DNA of 6,346 nt from Deltaproteobacteria bacterium (GTDB lineage Bacteria > Desulfobacterota > Desulfobacteria > Desulfobacterales > UBA11574). The notes below the pieces were generated by a model, which was not told the DNA's origin, made no database searches, and saw nothing but the letters and a program-made list of their open reading frames with translations. The stretch's first letter is position 1, and each line of letters opens with the position of its first letter. The position numbers and the translations under genes were made by a program. Where the stretch lies: positions 1-6,346 of the forward strand of contig JAFDCA010000359.1 in NCBI GenBank assembly GCA_019313025.1. Reading direction: 5' to 3'. Shown piece by piece: positions 1-6,283 of this stretch.

Positions 1-1046
1 ACACGATTTGATGCATACAGAAGATCATGCCAGAGAATACCGACCAGCAAAGCTGCGGCCGGAAATAGGGGCAGAATATAGGTTCCGAGTTTCGATGTTG
101 CTATCGAAAAAAAAATGAAAATGACACCGAACCATATCAGCGCAAAAATTACGCCGTCGCCATGCAAGGCAGCTTTTGCTCGTATTGCTCGAAAAAGTGC
201 CAAAGGCAAAAACAGACTCCAGGGGAAAAACCCGCCCATCAAAACGGGAATATAGTAATAAAATGGCTTCGGGTGGCGTGATTGCTGAGAAACAAAACTG
301 CCGATGTTCTGTTTAAGAAAAAAATATTCGCTGTAGTCGGGATTTCTGACGCTCATCAAAATATACCAGGGTGCTGCGACGGCCAAAAAAATCAATAGGC
401 CCCATCCGATCTGCATTTCTTTTAGAAATCGCAGCTGTCTTTTACAGATCAGGAACAGGCCGATGATCATCATCGGGAGCACCACCCCAACCGGTCCTTT
501 GGCGAGAACCGCGAAGCCCAAGGCGGCGTATCCAAATAGGAAAGCAGGCTTACGATGTTCTTCGTTTTTATATCCGACAAAAAACAGTGTCAGCGCGAGG
601 GTCACGAAAAAAGCCAAACTGATATCATGGACAACGACCCGGGCCAGGACGATGACCTCGGCACTGGTTGCCAATACCAGCGCACTTAGAAACGCGACTA
701 CCGGACCGAACATGCTCCGTGCCAGCCAATAGGTGAGCATCACGCAGCCTGATCCTAGCAGCGCTGCCGGCAATCGTGCGGCAAACTCAGTAAAGCCAAA
801 AATCAAAAACGAGATGGCGGCCAACCAATTGTAAAGGGGCGTTTTATCATAGAAATTTTTGCCGTTGAACCGAGGGGTTACCCAATCTCCGCTCAATACC
901 ATGTCCCTGGATGTTGCGGCATGCATGGCCTCATCGATATCCTTTATCGGTATGTCACCCAGCCCGAAAAAGAAAAGGATCCAGCAAGTGACAACCAGGG
1001 TAATTACAAAAAGAGTCTCTTTATTCCAAAATAGCTTCTCGGACAT
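1..1046 (-). CDS. GT39/ArnT-like membrane glycosyltransferase, 3' end cut off by window edge
   Basis: The first 348 residues of a polytopic membrane protein of the PMT_2/ArnT group, which transfers a sugar from a polyprenyl-phosphate donor to an acceptor on the periplasmic face. TM1 lies at about residues 11-29. The first periplasmic loop carries the family's acidic pair (DIDEA, D38/E39), followed by GDWVTPRFNGKNFYDKTPLY (53-72), matching the usual GdWv.P..nG..Y..KPPL pattern. ARVVVHD (135-141) supplies the second conserved Asp. LAKGPVGVVLP (181-191) and SKLGTYILPLFPA (318-330) are also typical. About ten further hydrophobic segments follow. The frame stays open to position 1, so the C-terminal part is missing. 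ATG at 1046 is preceded by AGAAGA with 6 bases spacing, which overlaps the stop of the methyltransferase gene 10 bases upstream, so translational coupling is likely. The exact sugar cannot be told; its place downstream of waaA suggests LPS core or lipid A decoration. Confidence 0.93.
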   Translation of the reverse strand, partial: MSEKLFWNKETLFVITLVVTCWILFFFGLGDIPIKDIDEAMHAATSRDMVLSGDWVTPRFNGKNFYDKTPLYNWLAAISFLIFGFTEFAARLPAALLGSGCVMLTYWLARSMFGPVVAFLSALVLATSAEVIVLARVVVHDISLAFFVTLALTLFFVGYKNEEHRKPAFLFGYAALGFAVLAKGPVGVVLPMMIIGLFLICKRQLRFLKEMQIGWGLLIFLAVAAPWYILMSVRNPDYSEYFFLKQNIGSFVSQQSRHPKPFYYYIPVLMGGFFPWSLFLPLALFRAIRAKAALHGDGVIFALIWFGVIFIFFSIATSKLGTYILPLFPAAALLVGILWHDLLYASNR

Positions 1047-1056
1047 ACGTTATCTT

Positions 1057-1872
1057 CTATCGGGACTTGACCAGCAGCGCATAGCGGTGGCCGGAACCGA
1101 TGATAGACAACCGGGGACAGGCTGCAAGCTTGGCACCGTGCATAGCCGCAATTGAAGAGACCTGGGATACGGTCATTGTCAGTTTAGGTCTTGAATATCG
1201 TAGTCGGCGCAGGATGTTTTTGATTGACTGATAATCAAAAAAGGTCATCACCACATACTGCCTGGCCACGCGCAATAGCTCTGCGAGTAAATCTTCTCTT
1301 TGTTTGGAAGTCGGCAGATGATGAGATAATCTTATACATACCGCAGCATCCACACTGGCATCCCGCAACGGTATCTGAAATGCGGAGGCCGTCATCCATA
1401 TCTGGGGGATTCTGAGTTTTTCTTTGGTCATTCCGTACAAAATCTGTCCCAGACCGACATCTGCTTGAATCAACAAGTCCGTTGCAGTTACCAGCTGAGG
1501 ACTGATGCGACCCCCGCCGCAGGGGATCTCCAGCATTGTGGCACAGTGCTTTTGCATTCCCAACAGGTGCTGGAGGATTTGATATTCCCGTTTTGTGCTT
1601 AATCGCTTCAGAGGCTTTCGATCATATTTCAGATTGTAATTTCTGGCTTTCTCGAAATCTACGTATCGTTGTTCATAATTATTTTTGGATATCCCGGCGA
1701 CCTCTTTTAAGGCCGCCTCGTCGCTTTCATAAACGGCAAACTGAGGTACGTTTTCATGGATAGGGTATACCTGTTTACAATTTATGCAAGTGATATCATG
1801 ATTCTCAATCTGGAGCTCCCCTCGGCAGGCCGGGCACACGAGAATATTTTGGATGGGTTGTAAACTATTCAT
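1057..1872 (-). CDS. SAM-dependent methyltransferase with N-terminal zinc ribbon
   Basis: A 271-residue protein of two parts. Residues 13-32 hold CPAC...CINC (C13, C16, C29, C32), followed by VYPIHENVPQF: this is the Trm112-like zinc-ribbon lead found in front of many class I methyltransferases. Residues about 110-215 form the Rossmann SAM-binding part: LEIPCGGGRISPQL (114-127) is motif I, D138 in QADVG is the likely acidic residue of motif II, and FQIPLRDASVDAAVCIRLSHHL (split about 165-186) is the post-II/IV region. The HHL replaces the 'evleHl' seen in many members. The substrate is unknown; the neighbours (kinase homologue, waaA, GT39) suggest a sugar or glycolipid of the LPS core. ATG at 1872 has no good Shine-Dalgarno; a 7-bp inverted repeat sits just upstream (1875-1892). 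The stop is followed after 10 bases by the GT39 start. Membership in the class I fold is firm, the substrate is a guess. Confidence 0.87.
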   Translation of the reverse strand: MNSLQPIQNILVCPACRGELQIENHDITCINCKQVYPIHENVPQFAVYESDEAALKEVAGISKNNYEQRYVDFEKARNYNLKYDRKPLKRLSTKREYQILQHLLGMQKHCATMLEIPCGGGRISPQLVTATDLLIQADVGLGQILYGMTKEKLRIPQIWMTASAFQIPLRDASVDAAVCIRLSHHLPTSKQREDLLAELLRVARQYVVMTFFDYQSIKNILRRLRYSRPKLTMTVSQVSSIAAMHGAKLAACPRLSIIGSGHRYALLVKSR

Positions 1873-1874
1873 TG

Positions 1875-1892
1875 AAATTTGCTTTCAAATTT
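1875..1892 (-). repeat. Perfect 7-bp inverted repeat just upstream of methyltransferase start
   Basis: AAATTTG at 1875-1881 and CAAATTT at 1886-1892 are perfect inverted copies around a 4-base centre. On the transcript this would be an AT-rich hairpin whose loop (AAAG) sits where a ribosome binding site is expected, 2 bases upstream of the ATG at 1872. It is weak thermodynamically because most pairs are A-T. A role in translation control is inference only. Confidence 0.35.
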
Positions 1893-1993
1893 AGATAAGA
1901 TTTCCATAATGATCACCATCGTTAAATCGATCTGGATTTCGAATCGGTTGGCGTAACTATAGATGACATATTGAAAACAAGAAAGAAATCCAA

Positions 1994-2776
1994 TCAATGG
2001 CCTCTTGGACTTAAATAGGTAAATATCGCATAGAAAAATACCTTTACCTTCAGAACATTCTTGATTCGTTTGTCCTTGCGACTATATGACTGGTAACGTC
2101 CGGTATCCTGGTAAAATTTTTCAATGGTCCCTTTTTCAAGGCCGTATTGAGCGAGATAGGGTTGACAGTAGCCTATGCCAAGATAACTTTCGATGGATCT
2201 GACCAGCTTGATAAGGTCGAACCAGGCAATCTGCTTGCCGATTATCGAGACCGGAAATAACCAACCACGGGCAACATCAATACTGTAAAATTTTAGTTGG
2301 GGATTACCCGCCGGATCGATCAGAATATTTTTTGTGCTCAAGGCCCCGTGATAAACTCCGCAGCGATGCATACTGCAAACCAATTGAAATAAAGGACCCA
2401 GATCGATGTTTTTATCAATTATGGCTTCTGACGACAAAAGCGTTTTCAAGGATATGGTGTTTGGAATTTGACGGGTGTGAAGAATTTCATAAAAACCATA
2501 CTCTTTGCAATAGCCAAAGGTCCAATCGAGCGGTATGGTGCATGGAACCCCGCAGTGGTTCATATGGCCAAGAATTCTGAACTCGCGTTTGACCCTGAAA
2601 TTCAGGATTATTTCGCGGATGAAATTCGCAAGGCCCCGCCGGTAATACATCTTCATCACAACTGAAGTTCCGTCTGCTAATTGCTCGGTCCAGATTAAGC
2701 ATCTGGCTTCGGCTTTGATAATTTTGTCGGAATCCATTTTATATGGCCATGCAGGTATAAATTTTTTCATGGTCAT
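1994..2776 (-). CDS. Lipopolysaccharide kinase (Kdo/WaaP/InaA) family protein, catalytic Asp replaced by Ala
   Basis: A 260-residue protein with the layout of the small bacterial kinases that phosphorylate heptose or Kdo in the LPS inner core. VVMKMY (K42) fits the ATP-binding Lys, and E65 in RVKREFRIL fits the helix-C Glu. MHRCGVYHGALSTKNILI (136-153) is the catalytic loop, with H143 and N150 retained. IDVARG (166-171) fits the metal-binding Asp, D167. The catalytic Asp expected after HG is Ala (A145, codon GCC at 2342-2344), so the protein may be a pseudokinase or use an unusual mechanism; one base change would restore GAC. Start: ATG at 2776, or two codons later at 2770; neither has a clear ribosome binding site. 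It lies 101 bases behind waaA on the same strand, matching a role in Kdo/core modification. Family assignment is good; enzymatic activity is uncertain. The gene is somewhat more AT-rich than waaA. Confidence 0.8.
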   Translation of the reverse strand: MTMKKFIPAWPYKMDSDKIIKAEARCLIWTEQLADGTSVVMKMYYRRGLANFIREIILNFRVKREFRILGHMNHCGVPCTIPLDWTFGYCKEYGFYEILHTRQIPNTISLKTLLSSEAIIDKNIDLGPLFQLVCSMHRCGVYHGALSTKNILIDPAGNPQLKFYSIDVARGWLFPVSIIGKQIAWFDLIKLVRSIESYLGIGYCQPYLAQYGLEKGTIEKFYQDTGRYQSYSRKDKRIKNVLKVKVFFYAIFTYLSPRGH

Positions 2777-2877
2777 GCTATTTTTGGCAATTTAGCTTAC
2801 TTTAGGCATTCGTTAGTTCTGCTTTCCCAGTCTGTTATAACAAGGGCTGAGGTGAAGATAAATATGGCAAAGTAAAA

Positions 2878-4155
2878 TTAAGTATCTTCCAAAGCAGCGA
2901 TGATCCGGCGGCAAGCCATCTCCGTGCCGCCCGTGCGTGCTTGAATAAATTGAAGGGCCGCATCCTTGACCTTTTTGCGGGGAGCTGAGCTGGCCAGATC
3001 CCCCGAGAGCAAGTCCGCAACTTGTTTCCAATCCTCTGCCACCCTGAGAAGACCGGCATCAATGATCTCCCGACCCACCCAGGCAAAGTTATCCCACCAA
3101 GGTCCGATGATTGGAATAACCCCGCCGACGAGGGCTTCTAGGAAATTTTGACCGCCAAGGGGTGCCAGGCTGCCGCCGACGAATGCGGATTTAGCAAGCC
3201 CGTAGGCAGGCGTCAATTCCCCAAAAATGTCCCAGAGGATGACATGGCCGGCGGATATCCGACGGTCGACTTTAGAGCGCAGGGTGCATCCAATTCCCGT
3301 TTGACGCAGAAATTTTAGCCAATATGGGATGCGGTGCATATGCCGTGGGAATAAGCCGACGACAGTCTCCGGGAAAGTGCGAAAGACATCTTGAATAATA
3401 TTTTTGACAAGGATTTCTTCCGCTTGCCTGACAGAAGCCAACACGATAAACGGATTTTCGACCGGTAGAATGGCTTTGAGCTTATGTTCCTCACCGTCGC
3501 AAGATCTTGCTGCAGCAATGCGGTCAAATTTTATGTTGGACATGACCTTGATCCCATCCGGCCCGAAAAGCCGCCCGAATCGATCGGCATCGGCTGGGGA
3601 TATAGCCAAAACATTATTCGGTCGAAGGGTTTGCCAGATTGAAGGCCAGAGATGATATCTTTGAAGGCTTTTTTCGGACATCCTGCCGTTGACGATTAGG
3701 ATTTTACAGCTTTGTGCTTTCAAGGCCAGCAAAAGTCCTGGCCAGATTTCCGTTTCCAGCAGAACCATCAATTTGGGCCGGATACCGGCTACAGCCGCTG
3801 CCATAATAGATGGTTTGTCAAAAGGAAAATAGCGAACAGCCGTCTGAATATGATTTTTTGGGCTAATTAATTTAGGCAGTGCCTGATTGAAAATGTCAAT
3901 TCCCTGTTGCGTGTTGGCGGTCAGCAAGATCTGAATAGGCTGTTTTGGCTGGAGGGTTTTCAGAATTTCTAATGCTAAAAAAGACTCACCAACCGAAGCC
4001 GCTTGAATCCAGAGATCTGCACCTCCCGGCAACTCGTCTTTCAAGGCGCGCTGATGATACCCTTCAGCCAGGCGATGATTCAATTTGAGCCAGGGTAGGG
4101 CGATTCGCCAGCTAAAATCGTAGAAACGAAAAGCGGTTTTATGGGACAGCTTCAT
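2878..4155 (-). CDS. waaA: 3-deoxy-D-manno-octulosonic acid (Kdo) transferase
   Basis: WaaA (KdtA) is the GT30 enzyme that moves Kdo from CMP-Kdo to the lipid A precursor on the inner face of the cytoplasmic membrane, the first step of LPS core assembly. Counting from the ATG at 4155 the protein has 425 residues, the family's usual length. WIQAASVGES (49-58) contains the conserved catalytic Glu, E57. LLETEIWP (132-139), NGRMSEKS (156-163), NIKFD (207-211), ASVRQAEEI (240-248), FPRHMHR, GELTPAYGLAKSAFVGGSL (312-330), GGQNFLEA (334-341) and GPWWDNF (351-357) follow in family order. Small departures are MSN for the common TGN before IKFD, and Q for H in GGHN. The reading frame runs on to a TTG at 4248 with an ATG at 4182, but a promoter lies inside that extension and the family starts near 4155. 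No start has a good Shine-Dalgarno. It heads the minus-strand block. Confidence 0.95.
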   Translation of the reverse strand: MKLSHKTAFRFYDFSWRIALPWLKLNHRLAEGYHQRALKDELPGGADLWIQAASVGESFLALEILKTLQPKQPIQILLTANTQQGIDIFNQALPKLISPKNHIQTAVRYFPFDKPSIMAAAVAGIRPKLMVLLETEIWPGLLLALKAQSCKILIVNGRMSEKSLQRYHLWPSIWQTLRPNNVLAISPADADRFGRLFGPDGIKVMSNIKFDRIAAARSCDGEEHKLKAILPVENPFIVLASVRQAEEILVKNIIQDVFRTFPETVVGLFPRHMHRIPYWLKFLRQTGIGCTLRSKVDRRISAGHVILWDIFGELTPAYGLAKSAFVGGSLAPLGGQNFLEALVGGVIPIIGPWWDNFAWVGREIIDAGLLRVAEDWKQVADLLSGDLASSAPRKKVKDAALQFIQARTGGTEMACRRIIAALEDT

Positions 4156-4210
4156 TGATATATCGGAATGGATTTTGTGCATATATAGGAAATTATGTTT
4201 TTTTCTACGA

Positions 4211-4239
4211 ATATTATTGAAAAGCGGTCTGTGTGTCAA
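4211..4239 (-). promoter_or_regulatory. Sigma70-like promoter for waaA and the minus-strand block
   Basis: On the minus strand TTGACA (4239-4234) is a perfect -35 box, followed by exactly 17 bases and TAATAT (4216-4211) as a -10 box with four of six consensus bases. Transcription would start near 4204-4205, leaving a leader of about 22 bases to the ATG at 4182 or about 49 to the ATG at 4155. It lies downstream of the in-frame TTG at 4248, so that longest start cannot be used from this promoter. Confidence 0.65.
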
Positions 4240-4263
4240 ATAATTCAATTACCCCGGCGCGAA

Positions 4264-4275
4264 AATATTAATATT
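4264..4275. repeat. 12-bp perfect AT palindrome in the divergent control region
   Basis: AATATTAATATT reads the same on both strands. It lies between the minus-strand promoter and the plus-strand genes and overlaps the first two bases of a plus-strand TTGACA (4274-4279). It could be an operator for either direction, but an AT-only palindrome of this size can occur by chance. Confidence 0.25.
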
Positions 4276-4302
4276 GACAACAAAACCCACTTCAGCTATC
4301 CG
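4274..4302 (+). promoter_or_regulatory. Possible promoter for the plus-strand block
   Basis: TTGACA at 4274-4279 is a perfect -35 hexamer; 17 bases later TATCCG (4297-4302) matches the -10 consensus at only its first three positions. It is the best plus-strand candidate upstream of the ATG at 4416 and would leave a leader of roughly 105 bases. The poor -10 keeps confidence low. Confidence 0.25.
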
Positions 4303-4327
4303 GAAGGTCATTTTTGTGCTAATAGGT

Positions 4328-4350
4328 GCTTCAACATGTTGTGCTGAAGC
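4328..4350 (+). repeat. Imperfect inverted repeat / hairpin in leader of the plus-strand block
   Basis: GCTTCA (4328-4333) pairs with TGAAGC (4345-4350); after one A-C mismatch the stem continues with CA/TG and a T-G wobble around a 3-base loop. It sits between the possible promoter and the start at 4416. No T-run follows, so it is not a typical terminator. Function unknown. Confidence 0.3.
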
Positions 4351-4402
4351 TGATGGGCAGTCCCCTACTGAAGACCTGGTCATGTTTATACCCGTGTTCA
4401 TT

Positions 4403-4407
4403 GAGGG
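4403..4407 (+). promoter_or_regulatory. Ribosome binding site fixing the start at 4416
   Basis: GAGGG lies 8 bases before the ATG at 4416, a near-ideal Shine-Dalgarno. It decides for this ATG against the in-frame GTG at 4326, which has no such site and would put a non-signal-like stretch of 30 residues in front of a good signal peptide. Confidence 0.75.
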
Positions 4408-4415
4408 TTATCACA

Positions 4416-4829
4416 ATGAATTCTAAGAATTTAAAAGTTTTATTTCTTTTTTCAGCTATCATCATATTTTCGTTTCATAATAATTTACAAGCATTGCAGA
4501 AAGGTATCGAACGGTATAAGCGCAAAGAACTTGATCAAGTTACGATATATGAGAAAAAATTTATTGAGCTCAAAGCGTTTTTACAGGATCATATGGTTGT
4601 TGGGTATGTCTCAGACTACGATGATAATTCTGATGAGGATGGGATGGCTTATGGTATGACTCAATATGTTCTTGCACCGATTATACTTGTGCGCGGGAAA
4701 AAGCGCAATTTTATTGTTGGCAATTTTCATAGCGCGAATCCTAATATCAAAGCATACGAAGAAGAAAATTTGTCGTTATACAGAGATTTCGGCAATGGTG
4801 TTATATTGTTCCAAAGAGTGGATAACTAA
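4416..4829 (+). CDS. Small secreted protein, probable periplasmic partner of the adjacent GT-C transferase
   Basis: A 137-residue protein with a Sec-type signal: K4/K7 in front, a hydrophobic core at about 8-20 (VLFLFSAIIIFSF) and a possible cleavage after LQA (residue 27). The mature part has a charged helix-like stretch (KGIERYKRKELD, 29-40), VGYVSD (62-67), an acidic patch (DYDDNSDEDG, 67-76), MTQYVLAPIILV (81-92), NFIVGNF (98-104) and a closing LYRDFGNGVILF (121-132). I do not recognise a named family. From memory, VGYVSD / TQYxLAP / DFGNGVxLF wording occurs in soluble proteins or domains next to GT39-like membrane enzymes; this is unchecked. The stop is only 2 bases before the start of the membrane protein, so the two are almost surely cotranslated and probably act together outside the membrane. 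AT-rich compared with waaA. The function is inferred from context only. Confidence 0.75.
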   Translation: MNSKNLKVLFLFSAIIIFSFHNNLQALQKGIERYKRKELDQVTIYEKKFIELKAFLQDHMVVGYVSDYDDNSDEDGMAYGMTQYVLAPIILVRGKKRNFIVGNFHSANPNIKAYEEENLSLYRDFGNGVILFQRVDN

Positions 4830-4831
4830 AT

Positions 4832-6265
4832 TTGCTATTAACAATTTCAATAGTATTTCCGGTTCTATGTGCGTATATAATTTTATTTTTTTTCCTTCCA
4901 AGGCAATTTCCTCGAAATCATGGCACGATTCTTAATCTTTCTTTTTCAGTAGGTTTAACCTTAGGGTTTACTTCTTGCACTTGTTTTTTATGGTTATTTT
5001 TTTTTGGTTCCCTGTCAGCAAACTATCAATTAATCGAAAATATCTTCGCAGTAATTCTAATACCAGTTGCTTTCTATACCTCAAAACACCAAAAATTAGA
5101 TAGTTGCAATCAAGACCCAGGATCTGATTTTTATATATATTTGCGCATTTTAAGCATCAGCTCTCTCATCATTATTATTTGCTTTATTGTTGCATTTTTA
5201 CTCAGATCTGCCATCAACCCACATGGTTGGGAAGACGCTTGGGGAATGTGGAATTTAAAGGCAAGGTTTTTATTTCGATCCGGTGATAATTGGAGAAATA
5301 CTTTTTCAAATTTTTTAGTTTGGACAAGTCGTGATTATCCTTTACTAGTCCCCATAAGCATCGTTAGGATATGGAGCTATTTAAATGATGAATCTACGAT
5401 AGCACAGATTTTAGTGGCCGCACTGTTCACATTTTCTACGGTTGCATTATTAATAAGTTCACTATCCGTTATTCGTAGCAGAATTACAGGGTTATTAGCT
5501 GGTTTGGTTTTAGTTGGCTCACGCTATTTTCTTAAGACCGGCGCATATCAGATCGCAGACATTCCCCTTGGATTTTATATTTTAGCGACGGTAGTTCTGT
5601 TCAGTCTGCAGGAAAGATCTGATTCGAAATTTAGATTATTAATTGCAGCAGGCGCTATGACCGGACTTGCAGGTTGGACCAAGAATGAGGGCATCCTATT
5701 CTTGCTTGTTGTGTTTATTGTACGAATGATCGTCATATCTTCAAATAGAGGGATAAAGGCGTATGCAAAAGAATTTGCAATGTTTGCGATCGGGGTACTC
5801 CCTATTTTGGCTGTATTGTTTCTTTTCAAATTAAAAATACCATCAACGAATGAATTGTTCACAGGTCAAAGCATTGGCGCGGTTTTGGCAAGGCTAACCG
5901 ATTTTTCAAGATATTTAATCATTGGCAAATCCTTTATCGTATTTTTCTATGATAAGTTGGCCAAAGAATGGTTAATTATACTTCCAATATACTTTTTCCT
6001 ATTAGGAAAGACGAAAAAAAATATTAACACAGAAAGTATCAAAACTGCATTTTTAATCGTGCTTTTTATGCTGGGTGGTTATTTTTGTATATATTTGATT
6101 ACACCACTCAATCTGCCGTGGCACTTAAGAACCTCTATTTGGCGTTTATTCCTCCAAATATGGCCAGCTATTATTTTTTCTTTTTTTCTCGTTGTATCAA
6201 CTCCAGAGGATTTGTTAAAAAAGACACACCTAGAACCCGAAACCGGAACTGATCACCATCGGTAA
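4832..6265 (+). CDS. Polytopic GT-C-fold membrane protein, probable glycosyltransferase
   Basis: A 477-residue integral membrane protein with about twelve hydrophobic segments (for example 2-22, 35-60, 67-84, 105-126, 188-212, 217-230, 242-260, 268-282, 286-304, 312-333, 378-392, 404-425, 436-456). The loop after the fourth segment carries HGWEDAWGMWNLKARFLF (131-148, acidic E134/D135) and SRDYPLLVP (166-174); later come QIADIPLGF (240-248, D243), GWTKNEG (281-287) and PWHLRTSIWR (429-438) with QIWP (442-445). Acidic residues in the first large outer loop, a second Asp before a helix and a KNEG loop are typical of GT-C transferases using polyprenyl-phosphate sugars. The start is a TTG at 4832, 2 bases behind the previous stop; the frame is closed by a stop at 4823-4825, no nearer ATG exists, and a GAGTGG-like site precedes it. 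The next gene starts 18 bases after the stop. Donor and acceptor are unknown. Confidence 0.87.
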   Translation: MLLTISIVFPVLCAYIILFFFLPRQFPRNHGTILNLSFSVGLTLGFTSCTCFLWLFFFGSLSANYQLIENIFAVILIPVAFYTSKHQKLDSCNQDPGSDFYIYLRILSISSLIIIICFIVAFLLRSAINPHGWEDAWGMWNLKARFLFRSGDNWRNTFSNFLVWTSRDYPLLVPISIVRIWSYLNDESTIAQILVAALFTFSTVALLISSLSVIRSRITGLLAGLVLVGSRYFLKTGAYQIADIPLGFYILATVVLFSLQERSDSKFRLLIAAGAMTGLAGWTKNEGILFLLVVFIVRMIVISSNRGIKAYAKEFAMFAIGVLPILAVLFLFKLKIPSTNELFTGQSIGAVLARLTDFSRYLIIGKSFIVFFYDKLAKEWLIILPIYFFLLGKTKKNINTESIKTAFLIVLFMLGGYFCIYLITPLNLPWHLRTSIWRLFLQIWPAIIFSFFLVVSTPEDLLKKTHLEPETGTDHHR

Positions 6266-6283
6266 TACACAGTTGGCGGTAAT

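Noticed and set aside
463..1155. Plus-strand open frames of 89 and 98 codons opposite the GT39 gene and methyltransferase end
   Set aside because: The minus strand here encodes a well-matched GT39 protein and the C-terminus of the methyltransferase; the plus-strand translations show no recognisable domain.
2833..2842. 10-bp palindrome TGTTATAACA in the waaA-kinase gap, with a possible TATAAC -10 box on the minus strand
   Set aside because: The matching -35 position (TTTATC) is poor and a 10-bp palindrome is expected by chance in several kilobases.
2813..3086. Minus-strand frames of 72 and 83 codons at the waaA 3' end
   Set aside because: They lie mostly inside waaA in other frames, lack ribosome sites and have compositions typical of out-of-frame translation.
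4326..4415. N-terminal extension of the small secreted protein from a GTG at 4326
   Set aside because: GAGGG before the ATG at 4416 and a good signal peptide beginning there favour the shorter form.
4666..4935. 89-codon plus-strand frame across the junction of the secreted and membrane proteins
   Set aside because: It overlaps both genes in another frame and its product resembles nothing; the flanking frames have clear protein features.
5575..5862. 95-codon minus-strand frame inside the GT-C-like gene
   Set aside because: It is antisense to a well-supported membrane protein and has no promoter, ribosome site or recognisable motif.
1911..6261. An 11-base direct repeat, GATCACCATCG, at 1911-1921 and 6251-6261
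   Set aside because: A single short match 4.3 kb apart with no extension, no inverted ends and no transposase; too weak to mark an insertion or attachment site.
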